A DNA stretch of 64,000 nucleotides from Parachlorella kessleri (Eukaryota > Chlorophyta > Trebouxiophyceae > Chlorellales > Chlorellaceae), in assembly GCA_001598975.1 (NCBI GenBank), contig BBXU01000203.1, forward strand, positions 80,173 through 144,172, read 5' to 3'. Below are positions 30,534 to 42,162 of this stretch, one piece after another. The translations under genes were made by a program, and so were the position numbers. Within the stretch, counting starts at the first letter, position 1, and every line of letters starts with the position of its first letter. The notes beneath the pieces were generated by a model. The model was not told the origin of the DNA. It ran no database searches and saw nothing but the letters and a program-made list of their open reading frames with translations.

Positions 30534-33500
30534 ATGCTGGGAGGGAAGCGTCTATTGCAGGCTCTTGCCGGCAGTGCCCGCCAAAGCTGGCGTTCATTAT
30601 CATCGTTACCAGCAGAAGGTGAGCTGCCACAAGACTTTGCCAGGAGTTGAATACGCCTCTGGCGCTCCCAATGCAGTGGCCACATGACACTGGACGCGCT
30701 TCCAAAAGCGCAGCTGGGTGGCAGAGCACCTTAACTCTTGTCCTGTTCCCCTTGCTACTGACGACTGCAGTGGTGGAGACCGGCACTGGGGAGTTTGTGA
30801 GCTTGACGCCAGGAGCGCCTGTGCTGGTGCGGCTGCACGAGCGCACGTGGGGAGCACTTGCCAAGCTGCCAAGCTCTAAGCTGGCTGAGGCAGGCTTCAC
30901 TGGTAAGTGACATGGTCTGGGGTGTGGGGCACTGCCCGGCAGGGTCACTGCAACTCTTCAGCCGCTGCTTAAACCTTTCTAAACGACCCATACAATATCT
31001 TGCAGCTGCCGTGCTTGGCTACCTGCTAAGGGGGGTTAATGAATGTTGCAGCACAGCTGATTCACCTCCCACGTGAAGAGGTGTCACTAGTTTCCGCCAC
31101 CGTAAGGAGTGTTTGCACGCGTGCCCAACCGCAGGCCGCCAGATGCCAGAGGAGATTGCTGTGGTGCGTGATGCCTTCGCACCCCACGACGTGCCTCACC
31201 GCACCCTTGCTGGCTCGGTTCACTCGCTGGGACCCCACAAGGTGGCAGTGGCTAGCGAGCTCGCGGAACCTCACAACCGCATGGTAGTTGACGAGTACGA
31301 GCTGTCGCCAGATGGGCGGTACCACCTGCGCAGCATCGGCACTGACATGCACAGGCAAGGGCGCTGGGCTGGCTGCACAGCAGCTGGCTGCTGGGATATT
31401 CTGACTTCGGCCAAGGGTAGTGGAGGTAGAGGAAGGCGGCAGGCAGTGCCTCACCGATGTGCCTGTGCAAAATGAAGTACTGGTGCGGGTTGGTCTTGGC
31501 GTTGTTAGCCTTTGTTCGCAGTGAAGCGGCGTGACCAACAACCCTTAAATGGCGTGACTGGCTCTTGGCTTTCCTCATTCCAGTGTAGGACTCAGAAACC
31601 CAGACTGCAGCACCTGTGTGCCGCTCGTAAGCTTACTGTCCTGCTTGCGGTGTTGCCTGCACCTGCAGATTTCTGCGGCGGCATGGCATGCATGTTGTGC
31701 ATGTGCCAGATGTGCAAGCAGCAGTAGCCAGCGCTGCACGCGGGCTGAACTCCCTGCGGTCGCACCACACTTTGAAACAATCCACGAACGAGGTTAGTTG
31801 ACTGCCAGCATGGCGCCTGCATGGCGTGGGGTGGAAGGAAGTTGGGAGGACATTGGAGGAATGATTGGGGAGAGCAGCCTGACCCTGCGGTGACCCTTCG
31901 TGTGAAGTTGGTACTGATGCCCTGTATCTCACTAGGTGCTGTTTCCCTCCCTGCACTGCAGGTACTCATGGTGGCTCCCACGGCATTTGTGTTCAATGAG
32001 CAGGCAGCTCAGGACAATACCTTCATGCACGGCCAGGCCGGCGCAGGTGGGCTGCCAGCAAACTTGGACGCGCCCCTTGCACGCTGTGCCTGCCTGCTTG
32101 CTCAGAACAGCAGAGAAAACCCCCTTCCCTGTAAGTGCTGCCCTCCCTGGATCCTCTTTGAGGGTATTTGTTGAGCCGAGACTGAGAGCCTGGGTGCCGT
32201 ACGCGCGCAGGCAACAGCGTGACGGCTGCCGTGCTGCGGGAGTTTGCTGCTCTTCATCACGAGCTGTCGGAGGTGGCGGGAGTCAAGGTCAACCTGTTCC
32301 AGCACTCCCTGGAGCACGGCACCCCCGACGCGGTGTTCCCCAACAACTGGTTCTCTACGCACCCTGTGGGCGAGGCGAGCGGCGGTGTCAAGAAGGACAC
32401 GCTAGTCTTCTACCCCATGAAGTGTCCAAATAGGTGGGTGTGGGTATCGGGCGGGCAACGCGGACGGGACAGCCAGGTGTTTTGTGGGGGCTGGAGGTGC
32501 TGTAGTCGTGGCGGCCTTTGTGTTGCATCAAGGGCTGTGTGCTCTAGCCCTTGTAAGGCGCTTGTTTGTGGCTGGCCCTGGGGTCGACACCTGTAGTGCC
32601 GGTGCCCTTGGCGACCCTTCCTCCCACCCGCAGGCAAGCAGAGCCGTAATCACTACTGCCACCAAGCGGATACGCTGCTCGCGCACGTCGGGGGTGAGCT
32701 TGCCATCCCATGCCGGCAGGTGGAGGCCTGCCTGCCTGCCGCATATTAGAGGCGAGTTGCCCTCGTCACTCTGCAGGCAAGCAGAGCGGCGGCAGGACAT
32801 CCGGGAGGTGTTGGAGCACTGGGGCTACGACAGTGTGGTGGACCTGTCGGGGGAGGAGCGGCAGGGCCGCTACTTTGAGGGCACGGGGGTGCTGGTCGTC
32901 GACCGCATCAACGGGGTGGCGTATGTGGCGCTGTCGGAGAGGGCGGACGCGGCACTGGCACAGGTGCGGGGCGGAAAAGGGCTGCAAGCATGGAACTGAA
33001 TCCAGGGATGCGGGCTTCTTGCTTGCTGCTGTGTGGAAGTGGAAATGAGTACTCAGCGATGCGCAGGACTGGCACAGGTGCGAGGCGGGGCTGGGCTGCG
33101 CTGCAAGTATGGAACTGGATCCAGGGAGGCGGGCTTCTTGTCGCTGGTGTGGGAAGCGGAAGTGACTGATTAGCGATGCGCAGGACTGGGCTGACAACGT
33201 GCAGCGAGGGGACTGGGTAGGTGGGGAGGGGTGGGATAGTGAGCCCTGGCGTATGAACCAAAGCAGGTGGTGGACTGCATTGTTGGCAGGGCTGCGAGTC
33301 TTGGTGGGTGGGATAGAAGCGGGCGGGGCAGGGCGGGGCGAAAGGATGTTAATGATCAAGACTGGGCGTGAGACAGAAGCCGATGGCCAGCTTGCCCGCG
33401 GCAACACAGAGGCGCACGTGGAGCCGTGCCTGCACCAACACAGTTGCTCCTGCTAGCGCGTTGCTCCCTGCTGCGGGCTTGGGACTTGCTGCCATCAGGC

Positions 33501-34883
33501 AACAGACCCTGTGTTATGTGCGCTTCCTAGTGATGATCTTGACCTGCCTGCCACTGCAGCGGTGGGTGGAGGAGATGGGCTACCGGGACCTGGTCACTTT
33601 CCGCAGCACTGATGGACACGGTGGGGCCGTATGTGAGTATCAGTTGGAGCGGTTGAAGGACTGGGTCGAATAGCCGACTTCAGTATGGTTGCTAGGATTT
33701 GCCTCAATACAATTGTAGACCTGCAGGCCAGTCCCCAGGAGTGAAGATGCCTCCTAGGATGTGGAGGTGTGCCTTGCTGGCTTCCTTGGTTGTTGCTGAT
33801 CTGCTGCTAGTATACATACCAAAAGGTTGCGGGATAGTGCGGGCTGACGAGTACTCCCCATCGCTGCTGGCTGTGCAGACCACACGAATGTGATGATGGC
33901 GGTGGGCACGGATGTGGCAGTGGTGTGCCTGGAGAGCATAGATGACGACAAGGAGCGCCGGCATCTGGTGGACAGGTGGGTGCCAAGGCGGGCCTGTTTG
34001 TATTCCATTGCAGTTGCAGGAATGGTCCATGTGCCAGCTGTGCTGTTGAAGGCGTGCATCTCGCTCCCGCATAAGCATGCAAAGTGGGGAGGAAAGTGGC
34101 CTTGCTCCATGCAGTGCCATGCCAGTTCCGGCGGTCACTCCCTACCGAGCTGGCCTTTGCAGGTATTAGCGCCTCGCCCCCCGCCTGTAAGGCTGTAAGG
34201 CTCGCTGCCTGTCGACCGCAGGCTGTCCAAGACGCACACAATTGTGGACATCACCCGCCAGCAGATGGCGGCGCTGTGCGGCAACGTGCTGGAGCTGGAG
34301 GACGGGCGGGGGCTGCCAGGTGAGAGGAGTTGGATTGGTGTGGCATGATATGTGTAGCGTCCATGTTGACTATGACAGGTGCGAGGTGTGAGTCTGTGTG
34401 AGGAGTATGGATTTGAATGGTGTGGCGTTGGGATGGAAATGATATAGTCTAGATGGTCCTGATTTGATGGGCTTGGACTCAATGGGGGGACATAGGGGTG
34501 CAGTTAGATGCAATGTGGCTGAACATGGGTGCCAGGCGGGCATGCCGCCATGCTATCTTCTGCCTTATTGAGCTGCGCTGAGCTGTTGAGCCTCGTGCTT
34601 CGCGCCGGCAGCTGGGCTGGGAGTCAGTTGAGGTGCTAACGGGCGTGCCGGCATGCGCCCGTTCCCGCCAAAGTGCCGCCCTGCCGATTTGCCGCTGCTG
34701 AGCCCTGGGTGCCGTGCTGCTGTTGCAGTACTGGCAATGTCGACTCAGGCCTACAACGCCTTCACTGAGGATCAACGCAAGCTGATGCGCAAGCATGTGG
34801 CCGCCTTGCACCATGCCCCGATCGACACGCTTGAACGGATTGGCGGCGGCGGCGTGCGTTGCACCCTGGCGGAGATTTTCTAA
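30534..34883 (+). CDS. Amidinotransferase/arginine deiminase-fold hydrolase, CtlX-like, putatively mitochondrial
   Basis: Exons 30534-30618, 30771-30902, 31135-31354, 31669-31792, 31962-32046, 32211-32433, 32777-32963, 33560-33632, 33879-33975, 34222-34319 and 34729-34883 give 492 residues in phase. The first 28 residues (MLGGKRLLQALAGSARQSWR...) are basic and acid-free: a mitochondrial-type presequence. Residues about 185-492 match CtlX-type guanidino-group hydrolases: LMVAPTAFVFNEQAAQDN, FPNNWFSTH, YFEGTGVLVVDR, VYHTNVMMAVG with the catalytic His region, and GGGGVRCTLAEIF with the catalytic Cys near the end. CtlX proteins act on citrulline in bacteria; the substrate here is not known. About 150 residues between presequence and catalytic domain are not recognised. 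Confidence 0.82.
31355..31668 (+). other. GC-AG intron in the CtlX-like gene
   Basis: Donor CACAG|GCAAGG, acceptor CACCTGCAG. The next exon (31669-31792) is open only in the phase this junction gives, reading FLRRHGMHVVHVPDV. Confidence 0.6.
32954..33184 (+). repeat. Tandem duplication (about 115 bp) that includes a 5' splice junction
   Basis: Copy 1 is 32954-33067 and copy 2 is 33068-33184; a third partial copy (GACTGGGCTGAC) begins at 33184. Both start ACTGGCACAG|GTGCG, the end of the coding exon plus its donor, and continue with about 80-85% identity through GGAACTG(A/G)ATCCAGGGA and AGCGATGCGCAGG. Confidence 0.85.
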
Positions 34884-35537
34884 GTGGGGACTTCCTATGC
34901 GGGAAGTCTCACTTGGGAATCGTCTTATCAGGGTCGACCTCCAACAGTCTACGGTTGAAAGCGCAGTCTACTCAGGAACCCACCTAGGTCTGCCAAGCCG
35001 TTTTGATGTCTTAATGCAGGCAGCTGACAGACGCTTTGCTTCTTTTCACAAGGTTGGCTGAGCCAGCCTTCTGCCTTGCTCCCGTTCACTGACACGGCCT
35101 GGAGTGTGTTGGTCAGCACCCTGTCTTACCCTTGAGCAGACTTGCATTTAAGGTTCGTTGGCAAGAACATGCGCAGGAACTCCGCTTGGGTTCCTGTGCA
35201 GGATGCAAGCTTTTTAGCTCAACCTGTCCAGTATGTCCAGTGCCTACCTATTTTCCAGTCCTGCCGCCACCTGAAGTTCACCCCCTGCCTGCCAGGGTTC
35301 CCCCTCCGATTGACCATACCGCCCATCCTTGTCACTCCTGCGGGGGTCACGACCGCCATAATGGGTGGATAGCCTCATTGAGCCAGGGGCCCCACTACAC
35401 CCCCTGCAGTGAACTGCGCCCTGCCCTGCCTGCTTTGCCAGCAGATCATTTGCCTTCCACCTACTCGAAGCGCGCTTAAGCTGTTGTGTTAAGAACTTCT
35501 GGTGGAGTCACGGCCTCGAAGCCCTTTGCGAAGCATC
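34884..35537 (+). other. Intergenic region between two tandem genes
   Basis: 3' flank of the CtlX-like gene and 5' flank of the membrane-protein gene. Short open frames (for example 35142-35372) show no coding pattern or family motif. Nothing else seen. Confidence 0.35.
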
Positions 35538-36551
35538 ATGAACATCCACGCAACGGTGCGTGCTCGTTACAGTCAGTTGCCAAGCTTAATTAGTTTTCAC
35601 CGTAGCCGCATAGGGTGCATAGGGCACTCCACTCAAGCCAGAAGAAGGAGCTGCTGGGCTGGCTGGCAAAGGCAAAGTGTACTAGAACCTTGGGGACGTC
35701 CCAGCCCCAGGCTGCTTGCCGCAACTGATGGGCCTAGGAGTGGAGACTTTAACCCGGCCAGCAACCTGAAGTACGGCATCGACTTACCTAGCACGCCTTC
35801 TCAACCTAGCCAACCTCAAGCAAGCCCCAGGTCTGGAGTACCCCCACAGCTCGTGAAGTTGGGCAGGGTCCAGTGCTAGGCTGTTGCGCACAGGTTACCA
35901 TATGTGTGAAGAAATGGAGCGGCCTTCTCTCTACCCAGGGGTGTGAGCTCGCCTCGCGTGGCGGACTTTGCCGTGCAGGTTAAGGGACGGTTTGCACGAG
36001 GTGGAAGGTCTGGAGGCGAAAGCAAAGGCGGCTTACGAGAGATCTTTGCAATTCCTTAGAGGTTGCGGGATGGAGCTGAAGGCGCAGCTTAGACGCGCTT
36101 ATGACGAGTGTTTGGTAGAAGTCAGGTGTGTCGTCCACACGTCCTATGTGAACATCGCTAAAGACCCCACTGCTGGGTGCAGGGGCGACCGTCCAGCGCT
36201 AAGGCATGCAGGAGGCTTGAATAGTGGTCGATTGTTGGACTGGCAGGTGTCTGTCTCTGTCGACTACCTGACCACACAGGGGGGTTAACAATTTTATAAA
36301 AGCCGTCAATATACAAGCCTTCAATCGACGGTGCCCTGCGCTGTCGCAGGGAAGCGCCTGGCTACCTGCGGGACACGCTGGGGCTGCTACGCTTCCTGCG
36401 CTATCCACAGATGGCACCCGTCATGAGAAGAACTGTTGCTGTGCTGGCAGTGGTGTTTGTGTTCCTGGCGGTGGTGCACACCTGTGATGCCATCTTTGCT
36501 GGGCTCCCCCAAGCCAGGGGAGTGCTTGTGACGAGGCTACGGCCAAGCTAG
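35538..36551 (+). CDS. Unrecognised single-pass membrane protein
   Basis: ATG 35538 opens an exon to 35830, joined to 35979-36125 and 36350-36551 with matching phases (2, 2, stop): 213 residues. The N-terminus is Arg/Ser-rich with few acids (RARYSQLPSLISFHRSRIG), which resembles an organelle targeting peptide. A Pro/Ser/Gln stretch follows, then a charged helical segment (GLEAKAKAAYERSLQFLRG). One strong transmembrane segment sits 30-50 residues from the C-terminus (TVAVLAVVFVFLAVVHTC), ending VLVTRLRPS-stop. I cannot name the family. A tail-anchored-like topology of an organelle protein is one possibility. The splice donors (GTCTGG, GTGTGT) are weak, so the model is provisional. Confidence 0.45.
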
Positions 36552-36963
36552 GGCTACAGTTGGTGTAGGCTTGGACTGCCACACTGTCATTGTAGGGTGG
36601 CTTGCAGGTTTCCCTTGCCTGGCCCTGGTTGATGAGCAGTGCTCCTGTGCACGTGAATATTTACACAGTCAACGCCTACACGGTCCCCGATGCACACTGC
36701 CCTGGCATACCCAGGTTAGCCAACCAGCAAGTTAGACAACCTCCACAGTAAACAACTCAGGCGAGCCCCAGAGCCATACCCTGCCTCCCGCCCTGTCATT
36801 GCAGTTCCCCCTACCTGGCCCTCTGTTCGCATTCCCTGCCACACTCTTAACAACCACAGGCAGGCCCCCAGAACATACCCCTCCATTCAGCACTGTCACT
36901 TCACCGCTATACGACAACACCTCTGATTTCAGTGACAGAACGCCGTACCAAACACAGCCACAC
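36552..36963. other. Convergent intergenic region
   Basis: 3' flanks of the membrane-protein gene (+) and prolidase (-). A TTACA at 36661-36665 (TGTAA on the minus strand) is a candidate poly(A) signal for prolidase, about 300 bases after its stop. Nothing else seen. Confidence 0.4.
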
Positions 36964-39900
36964 TCAGGCAGGTGGCCAGGGCGCGCCCGCCATCACTGCC
37001 TCGATCTCCTCCACGGTTCGGGGCACCTGAGTCATCGACTCTGCCCCGTTGGCAGTCACAATAACGTCATCTTCTATTCTCACCCCTCCAAACCCCTGCA
37101 GTTGCAGTTTAGAGCTTGGTTTAAGTTTGTGCCAGCCAGTTCCAGACCTGCCCCAAAGCGTGCAACCATGGTACCAATGGGGCACTTCATGATAGGGCTT
37201 GCCATACCCCAGTTTCTACGGCAAACGGAAACCTTTGGTGCGGAGTGAAGCCTTGTTACTAGGCTGGCTGCATATTCACTGCTGCAAGCACACCAACATG
37301 AGCAGCAGCATGATGAAGCCACGAGCCGCGCAGACTTCACATCAGGGAACTTACCCAGCAGTCTCTGATCCTTTCTTCCACCAAAAACTTGGAGTGGGCG
37401 GGGTCCTTCAGGGCAGGCTCCAGAAGCACAGGGTTGAAGTAGCAGCCTGCACCCACGGCCGCGCAAGGCAGGTACTAAGCAGAATCCAGACTGGATCTCA
37501 CTAATTAAACGTAGCGGACTGTCAAGACACACGCTAGGGCCTTTGCAATGTTACACGTGACCCCCGGCGGTTGCCATGTGTACCTCCAGTATTGAGTGTA
37601 TGGCCTTGGAATGAAGTTCGCCTTCCACCCACATGTTCATCAGAACCGAACAGGGGCCTCCAAGAAGCTGGGTAACAGGCATCAACTCCTACATACTATC
37701 ATGGGAACACCCTGCCACCTCATCACTGCTCACACAAGCCAGTGACTTGCATCACGGCATAGCCAGGTGTACCGGCGTTGTTAGACTAGACTGCGTAGGG
37801 GTCTACCGTGAGAGAGCGCTCACCTGGCTCCACTGTGATGACCATTCCCTCCTGGAGCACCCTGGCAGTGCGCAGCCTGTTGACGCCTGCTTGCTGCGGC
37901 CGAGGGGGGCAGCCAGGCAGCCCGTAGCCGCCCACATCGTGGGTGTCCAGGCCCAGGAAGTGGCCCAGGCCTGGGTAGGGAGACCAGGCAAGAAAGCACG
38001 ATGTTGCAGCCAGGGGCTGAGGCTACACAGGCGCCTGGGACTAAAAGGGAGGGACCTTGGTCCCGGCCGCAATCAGGCTGTTCCGCTGCTCCAGCTTTCC
38101 GGAGCAGCAGGCTACGCGGCTTTGGGGAAGGGCTCCCCCAAGCACAGCTGAGAGCAGTCCCAACCCCTTCTATTTGGGGCCCCCGTGGCCCATACATTGA
38201 CAGATAGGCAGGCACTCACACCACCCCGCCCAGCATGTCATGAGGCGCCGCTCATGCCACGATTCAGCCGGCGTGACCCACCATGCGGCATGAATACGGC
38301 ACCAAGCCTGGAGTCCATCATGGCGTCAACGTCGCCTACCAGCAGGCCCCCTTTGCTGAGCGCACTCAGCATGATGCGCTCTGCCAGCAAGTGCATGTCC
38401 TGCACTGTCAGCATAGCGGTGGATTGGAGTTATTGGTAGCAGGACAGTGCGCATCCTGCATTTGGAGATCAGTTGCTACAGCACTTGCTCAACACATTTT
38501 CCTTTTTATCGGTGCTGGTGCAGCCACAGTCCGTAACACCGGAACTTAAGCCACTGAAAGGCAAAGATATGCATAGGTAACAGCAATGGCGGTCATACAT
38601 GAGTTGTCGAGGAAGTGTTGCAAGGTGAAGTATGTTAGACAGCAGGAGGGACACATGCATGCATTGCAGTAGGGGCACCCACCAGCCAGTAGACTCCGGG
38701 CTTCATGGCGTTGATGACTCCTCGGTTTGCCGCCAGCACCGCCTCGTACACCACTCGCTGCAGGGCTGAGAACTTGCCGCCCACTGGGAAGGTGCAGGTG
38801 ATGTCTGCCGCATAGCGGTAGTACTCCCCTCCAGCGTCCACCAGTAGCAGCTCTCCATCATGCATCTGCCGGTCTGCGAAAGTGGCAAGGGAGCACGCAG
38901 GTGCAAGCTTTGGGTGCTGCCCCACAAGTTGAGCAGACTCCAGGCAAGCTTGAGAACACCGCCCTCCAAGAGGAGGGCTACCAGGCATTTTGCCTTAACC
39001 TCATCAGGTTCAAAGGTGCCTGCACCCGCCTCCTGACTGACCGTTAGGGGCGCCAGCATGGCCATAGTGCAGCACAGCTGCGTTGGGCCCCGAGGCAAAG
39101 ATGGGCGTGTAGTGTGCCGTCCTGCAGCCGCCCCTGCTGTAGATGCTCTGCAAATACGCTGCCTCAAGTTGGAACTCCCAGTTGCCACCCCTGCAGCAGT
39201 AACGAGGAGGGACGCCGCATGGCTGATTCCGAGCGAACATGCAGCCACCCGTAAGTAATGCTCACTGATTCGAACAAGTATGCTGCTGAGAGATCAGCAG
39301 CCCTTGAGCAACCGCACAGCATGTCCGGTGTGATACATGCTTTTCGTAAAAGATTGACAGGATCAGAGATCCAGCAGACCGCATGCAGAGAGCACGTATG
39401 CACACAGCCAAGCAAGCACAGCTGGCAGGCTGGCTAGGAGCGCTCGCATGGGCAGCACCCACTTGCATAGCCTCATAATTTCCACATGGGCTTGTGATGC
39501 AACCTGGCTCACATAGCGCATCACGCGGAGCTCCTCCGCCGTCTTGATCTGCACAAGTATGACGGCTTGCCATGAGTGGACTACGAGAGGTACTCAGATT
39601 ATCTAACTGCATGGCTTCCCAGCAGAAACCAAGCAAGCCAAACGCATAGCGGGTAACACCTTCTGTCAGATGGGCAGTGCTAGAGTCCCACGGCTGTACA
39701 GCGCAGTTCCCTGCCAGCGCCAAGTATAAGCACGCTGCCAATAGCCATGCCCCTGCAGAGGGGCAGCGAGAGTGCAACCGCGAGCGGCACTGCAGCAGGG
39801 CTGGCTCACCACCCGGCATCCTGTGAGGGCAGGGAACAGTAGCTCTTCTTCCAGCTTGAACTTCTCCATGCCTTCAAACGTGGTTGCGGACATCAAAAGC

Positions 39901-41449
39901 CCACTGCATACAAACGCCTTCGCAAGAGACTAACAGGGGCCTACTGAGGTGACTGGCATCGCTGGTGGATTGGTGTAGGTGGCAAGTAGTTGGACTGAGC
40001 CACAATGGCACCCACGCTCATATTCAGAGAGCATAATGGAGTATACTAGTAACACGTACCCAGCCATGACTCTCCCGGAAGAAGTCGCACGCCAGCTCAG
40101 GCACAAGAATGAGCTAGTCGGTGAACCGTGCAGCCTGCGCCCCGGGCAATACCCCATGCCTTGCCTGTCAGTGTTTTTACCGCACAGGAGGTGCAGGCAG
40201 GGTGGCTGGAGAGAAGCTAGGGTAGCCGCCAGCTCATCCGAGTAGTACACATCATCCACGGCATACCGCGCCTTGATCTCTTCCGGTGTTGCAATGTGGC
40301 CCATCCACACAGCATAGGAGTCGGGCAGGCGTGGCATGAAGAGCAGGGACCTGCGCCAGGCAGGTGGTTCCCACTTCTTCTGGAACCTTGGTAACCTTTT
40401 ACGAACGCTGAAATCCCTAAACAGCAGTCCAGGTGTACCATAGCATGCAAGGCTTCCAGCATCCAGCTTGCGATGAGGAAATATTGCTGGCAGCACGGAA
40501 GGTCTACTCAGGCACAGGACTTGGCTCATGGAGGGCCTGGAAGGCTCACTGGGAAGCCTTGTTGACTGTGCAGATGGTGCAACAGGACAGCTGAAATGGC
40601 TATGTATGGGCTGGAGGCTGCAGGCCGACATGAGCACCTGACGAGCCTACCATTTCCTCTCCTTATACCATGCGCCTTGGCACACACCAGAGCCCTAGCT
40701 TGTGCAACCCTACGCACGTTCAGTCGTTTTACCTGCCAGTCCGCAAGTCAATAGCGCCATAATAGTCTTCATCGGTCACGCCGAATAAGTAGTAGAAGTA
40801 AGACTCCTGCCTGCAGCCTTGACAAGTCAGGTCTAAGCAGCTGCTTTGATAAGGTGTAATAAGTACCACATGGCACTACAACCTTAACGCGCGTGCATTA
40901 TGCGGCCTTCGTGCTCTTACGGCTGTTCCCTACTCTCGCCTTTGCTAACTGACGCACCTGGTGCATGCCAAAGTGCTGTCTAAACTCTGCTTTCACAAGG
41001 TAACACAACCTTGGGAGTGTGCACACCTGAACAACAGGTCCATATCTGTGTTGTAGAAGTGGAATGGCTTCCCTCCCTGCATCTTTAACAACACCTTTCA
41101 GTGGCCAAGCGCTGGAAACCTGGTACAGAACAACACCTAGGGCTGCCTGACGATGACGGCACAAGCCAACAGTACACTGCCCAAAAAGGCGTGCTCCTCT
41201 CCCCACACCGGAAGCTCCTAGTATCCGACAAGTGCTATACCATACCTGGAGAACGGCCACACCCAGCTTCGCCCCATCACATTGCTGCTGAATTACTCGA
41301 GTCAGCTGGGCTCGTATGCCACCGTGCAGAACCCTCCTACTGACCCTGCAGCACAGATCAAACCCTTGTCACACTTACAAGTCGCAGATCAGTTCAAAGT
41401 AGCCAGATTCTGGTGTACCTCTGGCCTGGTCCGACATGGTATGCATCAT
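36964..41449 (-). CDS. PEPD: Xaa-Pro dipeptidase (prolidase, M24B)
   Basis: Cleaves dipeptides with C-terminal proline in the cytosol. Thirteen exons on the minus strand (41449-41379, 41345-41246, 41076-41027, 40810-40733, 40350-40165, 39903-39810, 39548-39463, 39190-39042, 38873-38683, 38399-38282, 37970-37824, 37446-37355, 37095-36964) give 497 residues, the length of animal prolidases (about 493). Recognisable blocks: [53 protein letters not shown]. All five metal ligands are present: Asp in LLLVDAG, Asp in AADITCTF, His in MPHGLGH, Glu in TVEPG and Glu in VRIEDD. The start is MMHTMSDQ at 41449 or the internal Met at 41437. The intron between 40165 and 39903 has a GC donor. Confidence 0.93.
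39904..40164 (-). other. GC-AG intron in prolidase, supported by protein conservation
   Basis: On the minus strand the exon ends AACACTGACAG and the intron begins GCAAGG; the acceptor is TATGCAG. The codon split over the junction makes Ser, restoring the conserved prolidase motif NTDSG. No GT alternative gives this motif. Confidence 0.85.
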
Positions 41450-42162
41450 GATCTGGAGCCATGGAGGCAGTAGAGTTGCTGCCAATACCCGTCCAGTGGA
41501 TCCCAGAGTGGCCGTCCGCTCCATGGACTGCTAGCATTCTTGGAGAACCCGTTCGGCATCAGCCAGATACGGTGCCTAGAGACCCCGGCTTGTGCCCAAG
41601 TGGTTCTAGTGACAGACAACATAGCTTACCCCAGTTACTTGAGGCTTGTAAGCTGTCTCGCGCAAAGGTCCCCACGTGCGAAGACAACCAGACCACCCCT
41701 TGGTATTGATAAATATGTCCCAGGACATGGAGATTGTTACATTGGACAGAGCTAAGAACAACCATCTCTCAAACTGCAAGCAAAGAGCAGAGATGAAAAG
41801 CAAAACAGAGTCTCACAAATGTTGCAATAATGATCAAAGCGCCAAGGAGTCACTGTTTGATGTAATGCACAACCTGCGCTATGTGTTGGAAAACTTTGCT
41901 GTCAAAGAGTCGCTGCCAGGTGCACTGCAACTGGCAGTGGAAGAATAATCACCCCCAGGCCCCCAAGAGCAAGATAATACATGCGAGGCCGCAAGACAAG
42001 GCGCCACTACATCCCAAAAGCAATGTGCACAAAGGGACTCCACAACACAACAGGCTTCTGTCGAGCTGCTGACACTACGTGAGCTGAGCTGCCTTCACAA
42101 AGCACAAACAAGGCCCTGATGCACTACATAGCCACAGATGCCAGTAGCTGCGGCTAGCCCAT
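41450..42162 (-). other. Intergenic region: prolidase promoter and KCBP 3' flank
   Basis: The kinesin gene ends at 42163 and prolidase begins at 41449 on the same strand. TTACA at 41737-41741 (TGTAA on the minus strand) is a candidate KCBP poly(A) signal. No other feature seen. Confidence 0.4.

Noticed and set aside
41027..41180. Alternative prolidase exon ending GVVLYQ with a GTTTCC donor
   Set aside because: It joins in phase, but the exon ending GVAVLQ with a GTATGG donor (41246) fits prolidase better and continues to a plausible start codon.
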